Source: Bacillus sp. S3 (GTDB lineage: Bacteria; Bacillota; Bacilli; Bacillales; Cytobacillaceae). Taken from it: a stretch of DNA of 64,000 nucleotides. This document shows positions 43,212 to 52,476 of the stretch, one piece after another. Made by a program: the position numbers and the translations under genes. The stretch is taken from positions 1,361,501 through 1,425,500 of the forward strand of contig NZ_CP039727.1 of assembly GCF_005154805.1 (NCBI RefSeq). Direction: 5' to 3'. The notes beneath the pieces are model-generated. The model was not told the DNA's origin, ran no database searches, and saw only the letters and a list, made by a program, of their open reading frames with translations. Positions within the stretch are counted from its first letter, which is position 1. Each line of letters starts with the position of its first letter.

Positions 43212-44373
43212 ATGGCAGATGTAAGATTAGGGATTATTGGATTAGGTGCAGAAGGTGGTATGTACGCTAATTTCATCGCTGAAGGCAAAGTTAAAAACAT
43301 GGTGATTGGTGCGATTTGTGATAATGATCCTGCTAAAAAACAAGTAGCAGAAGAGAAATATCCTGGTGTTCCTTTCTACGAAAATTATATCGATATGCTT
43401 GAAAGTGGTGATGTTGATGCAGTTGTTACAACTGTTCCGCATTATCTGCATCCTGAAATGGGAATCGAATCACTAAAAAGAAACATTCATGCATTAGTGG
43501 AAAAACCAGCTGGTGTTTATACAAAACAAGTGAAAGAGTTAAACGACTTTGCAGCAACAAAACCTGAACTTAAGTTTGCCATCTTCTTTAACCAGCGTAC
43601 AAATCCACTTTATAAAAAACTAAAAGAACTTATTGATAATGGTGAGATTGGCAGCATTCGCAGTACCAACTGGATTATTACTACTTGGTGGAGACCTCAA
43701 GGCTACTACAATCAAAGTGAATGGAGAGCAACTTGGGGCGGAGAAGGGGGCGGTGTCCTTGTAAACCAAGCGCCACACCAAATTGATCTGCTTCAATGGA
43801 TCTGCGGCATGCCGAAAAAGGTTTATGCAAAATTAAACTTTGGCTATCAAAGAGATATTGTGGTTGAGGACGATGTAACGGCTGTTTTTTGATTATGGAA
43901 ATGGTGCTACTGGTGTATTTGTAACTAAGACACACGATGTAGTAGGGACAGACCGTTTAGAAATCCATGGCGATAAAGGAAAAATCGTGGTTGATGATAG
44001 TAAGAAAATCACTATCAAACGCCTAAATAAGCCTGAAAATGAAATGAGCGCAACCATGAGCATGCAAGATGTGATGAGTATCTTTATGGGCGGCGGGCAA
44101 GGTGATATTTTCACTGAGGAAGTAATTGAATTTGAAAGCGTTTGGGGCGGTCAGCACATTGCTGTATTAGAAGATTTTGCTTCTGCGATTGTGGAAGGCA
44201 CACCATTATTAGCTCCTGGCAGCGACGGCATTAATGGGGTTAGACTAGCAAATGCCATGCACCTGTCAAGCTGGTTAGGAAAAGAAGTTGAAGTACCATT
44301 TGATGAGGAATTATTCTTAGAAGAATTAAATAAACGTATTGTAGAAGAAGGTAAATATCCGGTTAGAAAGTAA
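43212..44373 (+). pseudogene. Gfo/Idh/MocA-family dehydrogenase 1 (one +1 frameshift)
   Basis: Reconstructed as 386 residues. N-terminal Rossmann domain (LGIIGLGAEGGMYANF; GAICDNDP), the family EKPAG motif (about 96-100, VEKPAGVY) and a C-terminal substrate domain with GGGVLVNQAPHQIDLLQW. The frame breaks in six T at 43885-43890; with five it reads TAVFDYGNGATGVF. Members oxidise sugars or inositols with NAD(P). Coupling to the TIM-barrel gene upstream suggests a two-enzyme sugar conversion. Confidence 0.85.
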
Positions 44374-44384
44374 TCAAACACATG

Positions 44385-44430
44385 AAACGAACTCTGGGCG
44401 CTAAATAAGGCGCCTGAGTTCGTTTTAAAA
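44385..44430 (+). terminator. Terminator after dehydrogenase 1
   Basis: Arms AAACGAACTC and GAGTTCGTTT with inner GGCGC/GCGCC, then T. It splits the dehydrogenase genes into two units or attenuates between them. Confidence 0.75.
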
Positions 44431-44443
44431 AGGGGACAAGCTT

Positions 44444-45449
44444 ATGTTAAAAGCAGCATTAATTGGTCTCGGAGATATTTCAGCCATCCATCTGCCAGCC
44501 ATAAAAGCAAACCCGAATGTGGAACTGACTGCAGTTTGTGATTTGGACAAAGGTGCACGAGACATTGTTCCGGAAGCACGCTTTTATACCGACTATCAAG
44601 AAATGTTGGAATCAGAAGCATTAAATGTCGTTCATATCTGTCTGCCGCATTATCTGCACAATCCTGTAACAAAGGCATGTGTCGAAAAAGGTATCCATGT
44701 ATTTCTTGAAAAGCCGCTTGGGTTAAATACGAAAGAAGCACTGGAGCTTGTGGAATTGGAGCAAAAAACATCCCGATATAAAGATTTGTGTTTGCTTTCA
44801 AAATAGATATAATGAGTCGTTTGAAATGCTGCAAGAAATCGTTGAGAGCGGCGAGTATGGCAGGATTGTGGGAATTAAGGGGCTTGTTGCATGGTATCGG
44901 CCAAAATCCTATTATGACGCGAAGCCTTGGCGCGGGCAAATGAAATATGCCGGCGGCGGTGTGATGATCAATCAAGCCCTTCATACAATAGATTTAATGC
45001 AATTGCTAGGCGGAAAGATTGAATCAATCCGAGGTAATGTGGATCAGTTGCTTGACTACGGAATTGAAGTGGAAGACACAGCGTCTGCACGAATGCAATT
45101 TGAAAGCGGTGCCACTGGTTTATTCTTTGCTACAAATGCAAATGCCGTGAATTCAAGTGTGGAACTTCAAGTAATTTTAGAAAATGGTAAATTTACCATT
45201 AAGGATAGTATATTAACTAGGGTAAATGAAGATGGAAAGAAAGAAGAATTAGTTGAGGATGCAAAAGTTCCTGGTACTAAATTTTATTATGGAGCAAGCC
45301 ATAAAAAGCTAATTCACCTATTCCATCAATGTATTGAAGAGGATACTGACAACTATGTTCATGCTAGAGAAGCAGCAGTAGCGATTCAAATGATTGATGT
45401 TATACGTAAATCTTCTGAAACAAGACAATCAATTCAAATGGAGGGATAA
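44444..45449 (+). pseudogene. Gfo/Idh/MocA-family dehydrogenase 2 (one +1 frameshift)
   Basis: Reconstructed as 334 residues. Rossmann start AALIGLGDISAIH, EKPLGLN at about 90-96, and GGGVMINQALHTIDLMQL. The frame breaks in six A at 44763-44768; with five it reads ELEQKHPDIKICVCFQNRYN. The ATG follows GGGGA. It is paralogous to the previous dehydrogenase and is followed 3 bases later by the second TIM-barrel gene. Substrate unknown, likely a sugar or glycoside. Confidence 0.85.
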
Positions 45450-45452
45450 GCA

Positions 45453-46313
45453 GTGAAAAAAGGTAAAATTGGTGTCCAAATGATGATGTTAAAAGGCAAA
45501 GTGGAAGAACTAGGTGCCTATGAAACAATGAGAAAAGTAAGTGAACTTGGCTATCATGCGGTAGAAGTTTCGCAAATTCCGATGACTCCAGAAAATGTGG
45601 CAGAATTAAGAAGAGCAAGTGTAGATTTTGATATTAAAATTGCTGCTATGTCTGCCGCTTTAGAGCCAATGCTTCCTGGTGCACCTGGTGAGACCTTAAC
45701 GAATGATTTTGATAAAATTGTGAGTGATTGTAAGACGCTTGATTGTAACTTCCTGCGTATCGGGATGCTGCCATTAACCGTTATGGGCCATAAAGATAAA
45801 ATCATGGAATTTATTGAAAAAGCAGAAGCTATGGCACATAAATTAGCTGATCACGGTATCGAATTATACTACCATACTCATCACCTTGAATTCCAAAAAT
45901 ACGATGGTGTCTATCTTTTGGACCTCATTAAAAATAACACATCTAAGCTTGGCTTTGAACTTGATGTTCACTGGATCCAAAGAGCTGGTGAAAATCCAGT
46001 CGAGTTTGTTAAACAATATGCAGGCCGGATTTCATTATTGCACTTAAAAGATTATCGTATCGGACAGATGGATTTAAGTAACGTTGACTTTAAAGACATG
46101 TCTAAATTCTTTGATATCTTTACGAATACAATTGAATTTGCTGAGCTTGGAGAAGGTAATCTTAATATCAAAGCAATTGTAGAAGCTGGACTTGAAAGCG
46201 GGGCGCAGTATTTCTTAGTTGAACAAGATGACACATATGGACGCGACCCATTTGATTGCCTAGACATCTCTGCTAAGCATTTAAGAGAATTAGGATATTC
46301 TGAGTGGTTTTAA
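45453..46313 (+). CDS. Sugar phosphate isomerase/epimerase-like TIM-barrel protein 2
   Basis: Intact, 286 residues, AP-endonuclease-2 fold. Probable metal ligands lie in YYHTHHLEFQ, FELDVHWIQRAG, LLHLKDYR and FLVEQDDTYG. The GTG start follows GGAGGG. Close pairing with a Gfo/Idh/MocA gene recalls systems in which the dehydrogenase makes a 3-keto sugar and the TIM-barrel protein eliminates or isomerises it; that role is inference. Confidence 0.85.
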   Translation: MKKGKIGVQMMMLKGKVEELGAYETMRKVSELGYHAVEVSQIPMTPENVAELRRASVDFDIKIAAMSAALEPMLPGAPGETLTNDFDKIVSDCKTLDCNFLRIGMLPLTVMGHKDKIMEFIEKAEAMAHKLADHGIELYYHTHHLEFQKYDGVYLLDLIKNNTSKLGFELDVHWIQRAGENPVEFVKQYAGRISLLHLKDYRIGQMDLSNVDFKDMSKFFDIFTNTIEFAELGEGNLNIKAIVEAGLESGAQYFLVEQDDTYGRDPFDCLDISAKHLRELGYSEWF

Positions 46314-46351
46314 AGAAGAGGCAGCTGTTGAAACAGCTGCCTCTTCTCTTC
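46313..46351. terminator. Bidirectional terminator, TIM-barrel 2 / ROK 2
   Basis: Perfect 13-bp stem GAAGAGGCAGCTG/CAGCTGCCTCTTC with a 6-base loop between converging genes. Confidence 0.8.
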
Positions 46352-46354
46352 CAT

Positions 46355-47518
46355 CTACTCATTAATAGTTAAACAGATCTTTGAAACTTCCAAAAAGTTT
46401 TTAATCCCAAAGGAACAAGCTCCCATAGCACATGCCCGGGTTCCAAGGTCTGAGACAAGCAACTCGCAATAATGGCTAATAGTGGAATTCAGATTGGATT
46501 TTATTAATGATACAGCATTGGGATAGAGTTGTAACAATTCACTGTTAATGACTAAAATCTCTGGATTATACAGATTGATAATATTATTAAGTCCAATGGA
46601 TAAATACTTTATATACTGCTGCATTTGCTGAGATATCACAGGGTCTTGCTCCAAGATTAATTGTTGAATATCATGATAGCTTAAATTGGGTTTGTTCAGA
46701 TTTTGAGCTAATTGTTTGATAAAGTTTGACTCCGATGCATATTGCTCCCAGCAGCCGAGATTTCCACAGCTGCAAGGTACTCCATCAGGTACGACAATCA
46801 TATGGCCAATCTCACCTGCATAGCCGTGATACCCTTTCATAGCTTCACCATTCACCATGATCCCAAGCCCAATTCCGGAATACAAACTAATCGATAACAA
46901 GTTTTCACATTGATGATGTTTGTACACCTTTTCAGCAAAAGAGCATAAATTAGCATTATTTTCGATATAAACATGGATTCCAATATCATTTTGTAAATCA
47001 TCTTTTAAGTTTTTGTTATGCCAGTGGTGCTGCGGAACAAAATAAATCATCTCATCATTATTTACAATACCATGAATTCCAATCACCACAGCCGCAAGGC
47101 CATACCGGGTGCGGGAACATTGCCGTTTGTAACCCTTAATATGGTTAATCAGTAATGCTAAAATAGCATTATAATCAACAGTCTCGAGTTCAATCGTATC
47201 GATCTGAATAAGAGATCCGCTTATACTAGATAGGGCAAAGGTAATCGAATTCTTATCGAGGTCAATTCCTAAAACAAAACCGGCTTGTTGATTGATCGAA
47301 AGCATGATGGGCCTTCTTCCAAGGTTTTTATGATCCTGCTGTGTTTCAATAAGTAAATCTTCCGCTAATAAATCAGCAGCTTGAACAGAGATGGTTGCTT
47401 TGTTTAACCCAGTAATTTTCGCTAAATCGGCTCTGGATATCATCCCGTGCTCAATAATTTTGCTTACGATTAACGAACGGTTGATTTTTTTAATGTATGC
47501 AGCATCGCCAGTAATCAT
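46355..47518 (-). CDS. ROK-family repressor 2
   Basis: Intact 387-residue paralogue of the repressor at 36726, with the same winged-helix start (TGDAAYIKKINRSL) and zinc motif CSCGNLGCWEQY. GIDLDKNS and GYAGEIGHM are ROK-domain motifs. It is divergent from the LarA-family gene, with operator D between them. Two ROK paralogues with the same recognition-helix region may bind the same palindromes and respond to different ligands. Confidence 0.9.
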   Translation of the reverse strand: MITGDAAYIKKINRSLIVSKIIEHGMISRADLAKITGLNKATISVQAADLLAEDLLIETQQDHKNLGRRPIMLSINQQAGFVLGIDLDKNSITFALSSISGSLIQIDTIELETVDYNAILALLINHIKGYKRQCSRTRYGLAAVVIGIHGIVNNDEMIYFVPQHHWHNKNLKDDLQNDIGIHVYIENNANLCSFAEKVYKHHQCENLLSISLYSGIGLGIMVNGEAMKGYHGYAGEIGHMIVVPDGVPCSCGNLGCWEQYASESNFIKQLAQNLNKPNLSYHDIQQLILEQDPVISQQMQQYIKYLSIGLNNIINLYNPEILVINSELLQLYPNAVSLIKSNLNSTISHYCELLVSDLGTRACAMGACSFGIKNFLEVSKICLTINE

Positions 47519-47564
47519 TAAATCGCTCCTTTTTTAAAATTTCGTAGATAATGCTACATATTTA

Positions 47565-47593
47565 TTGACGGAAAGTAAGCATAATGATATTAT
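47565..47593 (+). promoter_or_regulatory. Promoter of the LarA-family/uxuB operon
   Basis: TTGACG and TATTAT with a 17-base spacer, followed by operator D; fourth copy of the module. Confidence 0.8.
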
Positions 47594-47601
47594 ACATGTA
47601 A

Positions 47602-47626
47602 TTAGTTTGTTTGGTAAACAAATTAA
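47602..47626 (+). promoter_or_regulatory. ROK-type operator D
   Basis: 25-bp palindrome, TTAGTTTGTTTG and TAAACAAATTAA arms, aligned with operator C. It lies between ROK 2 and the LarA-family gene and could control both. Confidence 0.75.
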
Positions 47627-47768
47627 TTTAAAATAACTTCACAACCTTTTTTAAGCTTGAATATTGAGAGGGATTACAAGTGAGAATGTTTTTAGGTAAT
47701 CTTCTTATTTCTTACATGGAATTTTTCCAATGAGGAACACTTACATAATGAAAAGGAGTGTGTTGTCC

Positions 47769-49037
47769 GTGGGTATACTTCAAGAATTACTAAAAGATAT
47801 TCCAGTACCAAAAATGGCAAAGATTAGAGTAAAGTTTGATGACAAGGAAATAGCGGACCTTGGTGCAGTTTTAAAGGAGAAATTGCAGCAAGAACATATT
47901 AGGAAAACAGTTAAGCCTGGCATGGAGATCGCCATCGCTGTTGGCAGCAGGGGACTTGACCGTATCGTAGAATTAACGGCTGAAACTGTACAGTTTTTAA
48001 AAGAGTTAGGTGCAAAGCCATTTATCGTCCCAAGCATGGGGAGTCATGGAGGAGCAACAGCGGAAGGTCAGCGTGAGGTGTTAGCACATCTTGGTGTTAC
48101 AGAGGAAAGTGCTGGTTGTGAGATTCGCTCATCAATGGAAGTAGTAAAGATTAGTGAACTGCCTAATGGGTTACCGGTTTATGTCGATAAATATGCTTCA
48201 GATGCAGACGGCATTGTCGTCATCAATCGGGTGAAGCCCCATACAGCTTTTCGGGGACCTGTAGAAAGCGGCATTATGAAGATGATTAGTATTGGCCTGG
48301 GGAAACAAAAAGGAGCCGAGGCATGCCATCAAATGGGTTTTAAATATATGGCAGAAAATGTACCGGCAATGGCAAAAATCATTATGGAAAAAACACCATT
48401 CCTTTTCGGGGTTGCTACGGTTGAGAATGCATTTGATAAAGTGGCGATTGTAGATGTATTAACCCCAGAAGAGATTATTGAAAAAGAACCTGATTTACAA
48501 ATAAAAGCCAAAGCATTATTACCAAAGTTATTTTTCGATCAATTGGATGTCTTAGTGATTGACGAAATTGGGAAAAATATCAGCGGGGATGGGATGGACC
48601 CAAATATTACCGGTCGTTATCCAACCCCATACGCTACTGGCGGTCCGGATGTAAACAAAATGGTGGTGCTTGATGTAACACTTGCTTCTGAGGGGAATGC
48701 CAATGGAGTTGGAACGGCTGATTTTACCACGAAGAGACTCTTGGACAAAATGGACTTAGAAGGAACCTATGCAAATGGTTTAACTTCAACCGTAGTAGCT
48801 CCAACCAAAATTGCAACAACATTACCCAACGATAAACAGGCGCTTCAAGCGGCCATAAAAACATGCAATATTTTAGATTTTAGAAATGTTAAATTGGTTC
48901 GGATAAAAAACACTTTAAAGTTAAGTGAGATTGAAGTTTCCGAGCCGCTGTTAAGATTTATAAAAAACCATCCAAATATGGAGCAGATCTCAGATCTTTA
49001 CGATTTTCCATTCGATGAAAACGGCAATTTATTTTAA
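47769..49037 (+). CDS. LarA-family nickel-pincer hydroxyacid racemase/epimerase, candidate D-gluconate 2-epimerase
   Basis: 422 residues, DUF2088/LarA superfamily. Conserved candidates for nickel-pincer nucleotide binding and catalysis are His93 (SMGSHGGAT), His158 (VKPHTAF), Lys171 (GIMKMISIGLGK, the probable covalent attachment site) and His187 (ACHQMG), with spacing like lactate racemase. The superfamily contains lactate and malate racemases and D-gluconate 2-epimerases. Its operon with a mannonate-forming reductase, plus gluconokinase nearby, makes mannonate/gluconate interconversion the best guess. The GTG at 47769 has GGAGTG 8 bases before it; ATG 47730 is the upstream alternative. Confidence 0.85.
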   Translation: MGILQELLKDIPVPKMAKIRVKFDDKEIADLGAVLKEKLQQEHIRKTVKPGMEIAIAVGSRGLDRIVELTAETVQFLKELGAKPFIVPSMGSHGGATAEGQREVLAHLGVTEESAGCEIRSSMEVVKISELPNGLPVYVDKYASDADGIVVINRVKPHTAFRGPVESGIMKMISIGLGKQKGAEACHQMGFKYMAENVPAMAKIIMEKTPFLFGVATVENAFDKVAIVDVLTPEEIIEKEPDLQIKAKALLPKLFFDQLDVLVIDEIGKNISGDGMDPNITGRYPTPYATGGPDVNKMVVLDVTLASEGNANGVGTADFTTKRLLDKMDLEGTYANGLTSTVVAPTKIATTLPNDKQALQAAIKTCNILDFRNVKLVRIKNTLKLSEIEVSEPLLRFIKNHPNMEQISDLYDFPFDENGNLF

Positions 49038-49054
49038 TAGGGGAGTGCAGAGAA

Positions 49055-49825
49055 ATGAAACAATTATTTGATTTAGCAGGAAAAACTGCAGTGGCGATTG
49101 GCGGGAATGGTGTATTAGGTTCAGCAATGGCAAAGGGATTGGCAGATCACGGGGCTAAAGTTGCTATTGTCGGCCGCAATTTAGAAAAAGCAGAAGAAGT
49201 GGTAAATGAAATAGTGAAAACGGGCGGAGAGGCCAAAGCGTTTCAAGCGGATGTAAGTTCTGAGGACTCTTTAAACCGACTTGCTGATGAAATTGAACAA
49301 TGGTCTGGCGGGTGTGATATTCTGTTAAATGCACCTGGAACAAATAGCTCTACACCATTTTTTGAACTAGGCATGGATGAATATGATAAAATTATGGAAA
49401 TTAACCTAAAAGGAATCGTCTTAGCGTGCCAGATTTTTGGAAAGAGAATGATCGATCAGGAACGTAAAGGAAGCATTATTAATATTTCTTCTGTTTCATC
49501 AACAACACCGCTTTCACGTGTATTTACGTATTCTGTATCAAAAGCCGGAATCAATAGCGTGACACAATTTTTAGCTCGGGAATTTGCACCAAATGGTATT
49601 CGTGTCAATGCGATTATCCCAGGATTCTTCCCAGCTGAACAAAATCGCAAAATATTAGATAAAGAGAGAATTGAAAGTATTATGAGACATACACCTATGA
49701 ACCGTTTTGGGGAAGCGGAGGAGCTTCAAGGGGCAACGGTTTGGCTCGCTTCAGAAAAGGCATCAAGCTTTGTAACCGGAGCCTTGATCCGTGTTGACGG
49801 CGGTTTCGGCAGCATGACAATTTAA
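49055..49825 (+). CDS. uxuB: UxuB-type D-fructuronate reductase (SDR family)
   Basis: 256-residue short-chain dehydrogenase, closely resembling the B. subtilis UxuB (YjmF) D-mannonate oxidoreductase as I remember it. Nucleotide site GGNGVLGSAMAKG, the NAPGTNS region, catalytic Ser in NISSVSS and Tyr/Lys in YSVSKAG, and the conserved PGFFPAEQNRK and ILDKERIESIMRHTPMNRFG. It should reduce fructuronate to mannonate with NAD(P)H. It begins 17 bases after the LarA-family stop behind a GGGGAG ribosome site, so the two are co-transcribed. Confidence 0.9.
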   Translation: MKQLFDLAGKTAVAIGGNGVLGSAMAKGLADHGAKVAIVGRNLEKAEEVVNEIVKTGGEAKAFQADVSSEDSLNRLADEIEQWSGGCDILLNAPGTNSSTPFFELGMDEYDKIMEINLKGIVLACQIFGKRMIDQERKGSIINISSVSSTTPLSRVFTYSVSKAGINSVTQFLAREFAPNGIRVNAIIPGFFPAEQNRKILDKERIESIMRHTPMNRFGEAEELQGATVWLASEKASSFVTGALIRVDGGFGSMTI

Positions 49826-49956
49826 AAAGAAAAGTTCCAGCAACCGCGTGCTGAAGCGGGATATTAATAAAAAGGATTCACATAATTCCTAGCCCTATGA
49901 AATATGTTAAAATGGCGGCTTAGATTTGATTTTGTTGGTGGAGGGGAAAAAGGACA

Positions 49957-50760
49957 ATGCTGACAGAGAAATATGAAAAATTACAGTCTATTCTCCGTGA
50001 CATGGACTCGGTCGTTGTGGCATTCTCAGGAGGAGTAGACAGTACGTTTTTGCTTAAGGCTGCATTGGACACACTAGGGAAAGATCATGTGTTGGCAATA
50101 ACAGCGGACTCTGAAAGTTATCCCTCAAGTGAGCTTAAAGAGGCCAAAATCCTTGCGGAACAAATAGGTGCCAGGCACCAGGTTATTGAAACATCAGAAC
50201 TGGCCATTCCTGGATATTCAGAGAATAATAAAAACAGATGCTATTTCTGTAAAAGCAGTTTGTTTGATCATTTAATCCCAGTTATGGAAGAGCTGGGCTT
50301 TCAAAATGTCATATATGGTGTGATTGCCGATGATATGAATGAATTTCGTCCCGGAATGCAGGCCGCAAAGGAAAAGGGGATCCGAGGTCCTCTGCAGGAG
50401 GCGGATTTGTTTAAAAATGAAATCAGGGAACTCTCTCGAACAATGGGTTTGCCAACTTGGGATAAACCATCATTAGCCTGTCTTTCATCTCGGATTGCAT
50501 ACGGTGAGTTTATTACAAAAGAAAAACTATCAAAAGTTGAAAGAGCTGAGGATTATTTAAAATCGCTTCATATTCGCCAAGTTCGAGTCAGAACACATGA
50601 GGAAATTGCCCGAATTGAAGTTGAACCATGTGATATGGGGATAATTTTAGAAAATCATGATTCGATAGTAAAAGAGCTTCAAGAATATGGATATAAATAT
50701 ATAACACTAGATTTAATAGGATATCAGAGCGGCAGTATGAATAAGGTACTATCAAAATAG
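49957..50760 (+). CDS. larE: LarE, sacrificial sulfur transferase for the nickel-pincer cofactor
   Basis: 267 residues. Adds sulfur to the pyridinium biscarboxylate nucleotide by sacrificing a cysteine side chain. The PP-loop ATP motif SGGVDST is at 24-30 and SLACLSSR places the candidate sacrificial Cys at 175, one off the L. plantarum residue 176; NRCYFCKS lies at 93-100. GTGGAGGGG precedes the ATG. A strong terminator follows, so it may be a single-gene unit or the end of the 47.7-kb operon. Confidence 0.93.
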   Translation: MLTEKYEKLQSILRDMDSVVVAFSGGVDSTFLLKAALDTLGKDHVLAITADSESYPSSELKEAKILAEQIGARHQVIETSELAIPGYSENNKNRCYFCKSSLFDHLIPVMEELGFQNVIYGVIADDMNEFRPGMQAAKEKGIRGPLQEADLFKNEIRELSRTMGLPTWDKPSLACLSSRIAYGEFITKEKLSKVERAEDYLKSLHIRQVRVRTHEEIARIEVEPCDMGIILENHDSIVKELQEYGYKYITLDLIGYQSGSMNKVLSK

Positions 50761-50780
50761 ATAATAATTTAGTCCTTGAT

Positions 50781-50820
50781 AAACGAAAAGGCTTTGGAAT
50801 GCTCCAAAGCCTTTTCGTTT
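50781..50820 (+). terminator. Terminator of larE
   Basis: Perfect 18-bp stem AAACGAAAAGGCTTTGGA/TCCAAAGCCTTTTCGTTT with a 4-base loop. Confidence 0.85.
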
Positions 50821-50895
50821 AAAGATTAGAAAACGCAAAAAAAGATAATCATAATGACAACATTACATATAGTTATCTGAAAAGGAAGATGAAGG

Positions 50896-52371
50896 ATGGC
50901 AAGAGAGTTAGTAATCGGGCTTGATGTTGGTACAACAAGCGTTAAAGCATGCATATTTGATTTACATGGGAAATTAGTAGCAGACGTAGAGAAGATGATT
51001 ACTTCAGAATACCCGCAGCAGGGGTGGGTGGAGCAGAATCCTATGGAAATTGAACAGTCTGCAATCATAGCGATTAGGGAAGCCATAGACAATGCAGCTG
51101 CTGGAAAGGATGAAATAGTTTCACTTGGTTTTTCTGCTGCGATGCATTCCCTTCTATGTGTTAATGAAGAGGGTATGCCAATTTCCCCTGCACTTATTTG
51201 GGCTGACGGGCGAAGCTTTAAACAGTCTGAAGAAATCATAAATACAATCGGAACCAGAGTTTACAGCAAGACAGGAACACCGATCCACCCCATGACACCG
51301 TTTGTTAAACTTTTGTGGATGAAAGAGGTTGAGTATGAACCTTATAAACGGGCAGCCTATTTTATGTCCATTAAGGAGTATTTAATCCATTGCTGGTTTA
51401 ACCAAAGAGTCATTGATTATTCGATGGCATCTGCAACAGGATTATTTAATCCAACAACACACAAGTGGGAGCAAGAATTGTTAGAACTTACGGGTATAAC
51501 AGAAAATCAGCTTTCCGAAATTGTTCCTCCTACAAAAATATTAACAGGAATTAACCATGAGATAGCGGAAGCAATGGGTATTAACCCGGACATGCCAGTA
51601 GTGATTGGTGCGGCAGATGGCCAATTGGCGAATTTGGGAAATGGAGCGATTCTTCCCGGTGAAGTGGCTGTTTCAGTAGGGACAAGCGGTGCCATAAGGC
51701 AAGTTACACAGGGTGTTAAGATAAGCGAGAAACAGGAAACGTTTTGTTATTCCTTTACCGAGGAATCTTCCATTATTGGAGGACCGACAAATAATGGTGG
51801 CATTGCCCTGCAATGGTTAAAGGATCTTCTGAACGACCAAAGAAGTTTTACAGAATTTCTTTCTGACGCAGACCAGGCTGCTCCAGGTTCAGATGGGTTG
51901 CTTTTTCTTCCGTATATAAATGGAGAAAGAGCTCCAATTTGGAACCAAAAAGCAAAAGGAAATTTTTATGGTGTGTCCATTACACATAAAAAAGAACATT
52001 TTATTCGTGCTGTACTTGAAGGAGTTACATTTAATCTCTATCAAATTGGAAAAGCTTTGGAGCAGTTAGCTGGCGAGCCGCAAAAAGTTTATGTAAACGG
52101 CGGTTTGGCAAGATCGCCAATATGGCTGCAAATGATGGCAGATGTTTTTGAAGCAGAAATTTATGTTTCAGAAAGTCACCATAGTGCAGCATGGGGAGCG
52201 GCTTGGACTGCATTAGTGGCCATCAAAAAGGTTGATTCATTTGAAGAAATTAAAAAGAATATCCCGATGGGAAAAGCTACTATTCCGAATAAGGAAAACA
52301 GTGAAAAATATAAGAAAATTTATGCGAACTATGAAAGCTTAGCTGCTGATATGGTGAAGTATTTTATTTAA
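50896..52371 (+). CDS. gntK: Gluconokinase (FGGY family)
   Basis: 491 residues. Phosphorylates gluconate to 6-phosphogluconate. FGGY fold with N-terminal phosphate loop GLDVGTTSVK (9-18), GWVEQNP, AMHSLLCV, IWADGRS, the ADGQLANLGNG and SVGTSGAIR ATP-side motifs, PYINGERAPIW, and C-terminal VNGGLARSPIWLQ. Similar to GntK; xylulokinase is the main alternative because the families overlap. It sits between larE and larB, linking gluconate to nickel-pincer assembly. GGAAGATGAAGG precedes the ATG. Confidence 0.88.
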   Translation: MARELVIGLDVGTTSVKACIFDLHGKLVADVEKMITSEYPQQGWVEQNPMEIEQSAIIAIREAIDNAAAGKDEIVSLGFSAAMHSLLCVNEEGMPISPALIWADGRSFKQSEEIINTIGTRVYSKTGTPIHPMTPFVKLLWMKEVEYEPYKRAAYFMSIKEYLIHCWFNQRVIDYSMASATGLFNPTTHKWEQELLELTGITENQLSEIVPPTKILTGINHEIAEAMGINPDMPVVIGAADGQLANLGNGAILPGEVAVSVGTSGAIRQVTQGVKISEKQETFCYSFTEESSIIGGPTNNGGIALQWLKDLLNDQRSFTEFLSDADQAAPGSDGLLFLPYINGERAPIWNQKAKGNFYGVSITHKKEHFIRAVLEGVTFNLYQIGKALEQLAGEPQKVYVNGGLARSPIWLQMMADVFEAEIYVSESHHSAAWGAAWTALVAIKKVDSFEEIKKNIPMGKATIPNKENSEKYKKIYANYESLAADMVKYFI

Positions 52372-52372
52372 T

Positions 52373-52428
52373 AGGAAAAGCGCAAGCGCCATGGTCATCG
52401 GCGTATGGCCTGGAGCTGGACATTTCTT
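52373..52428. repeat. Bacillaceae interspersed repeat fragment
   Basis: Begins AGGAAAAGCGCAAGCGCC directly at the gntK stop and continues CATGGTCATCGGCGTA...TGGAGCTGGACA. The GCGCAAGCGCC start and GGAGC end resemble a short dispersed repeat I have seen in many Bacillus and Geobacillus genomes. It carries an inverted GCGCAAGCGC core. Function unknown. Confidence 0.5.
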
Positions 52429-52476
52429 AAGGTCAAAATTTATACTTTCTTATTTCTAAATAAAGGGGGAGAGCGA

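Noticed and set aside
52405..52476. Upstream extension of LarB by 24 residues
   Set aside because: The extension passes through the dispersed repeat and has no ribosome site, while ATG 52477 follows GGGGGAGAG.
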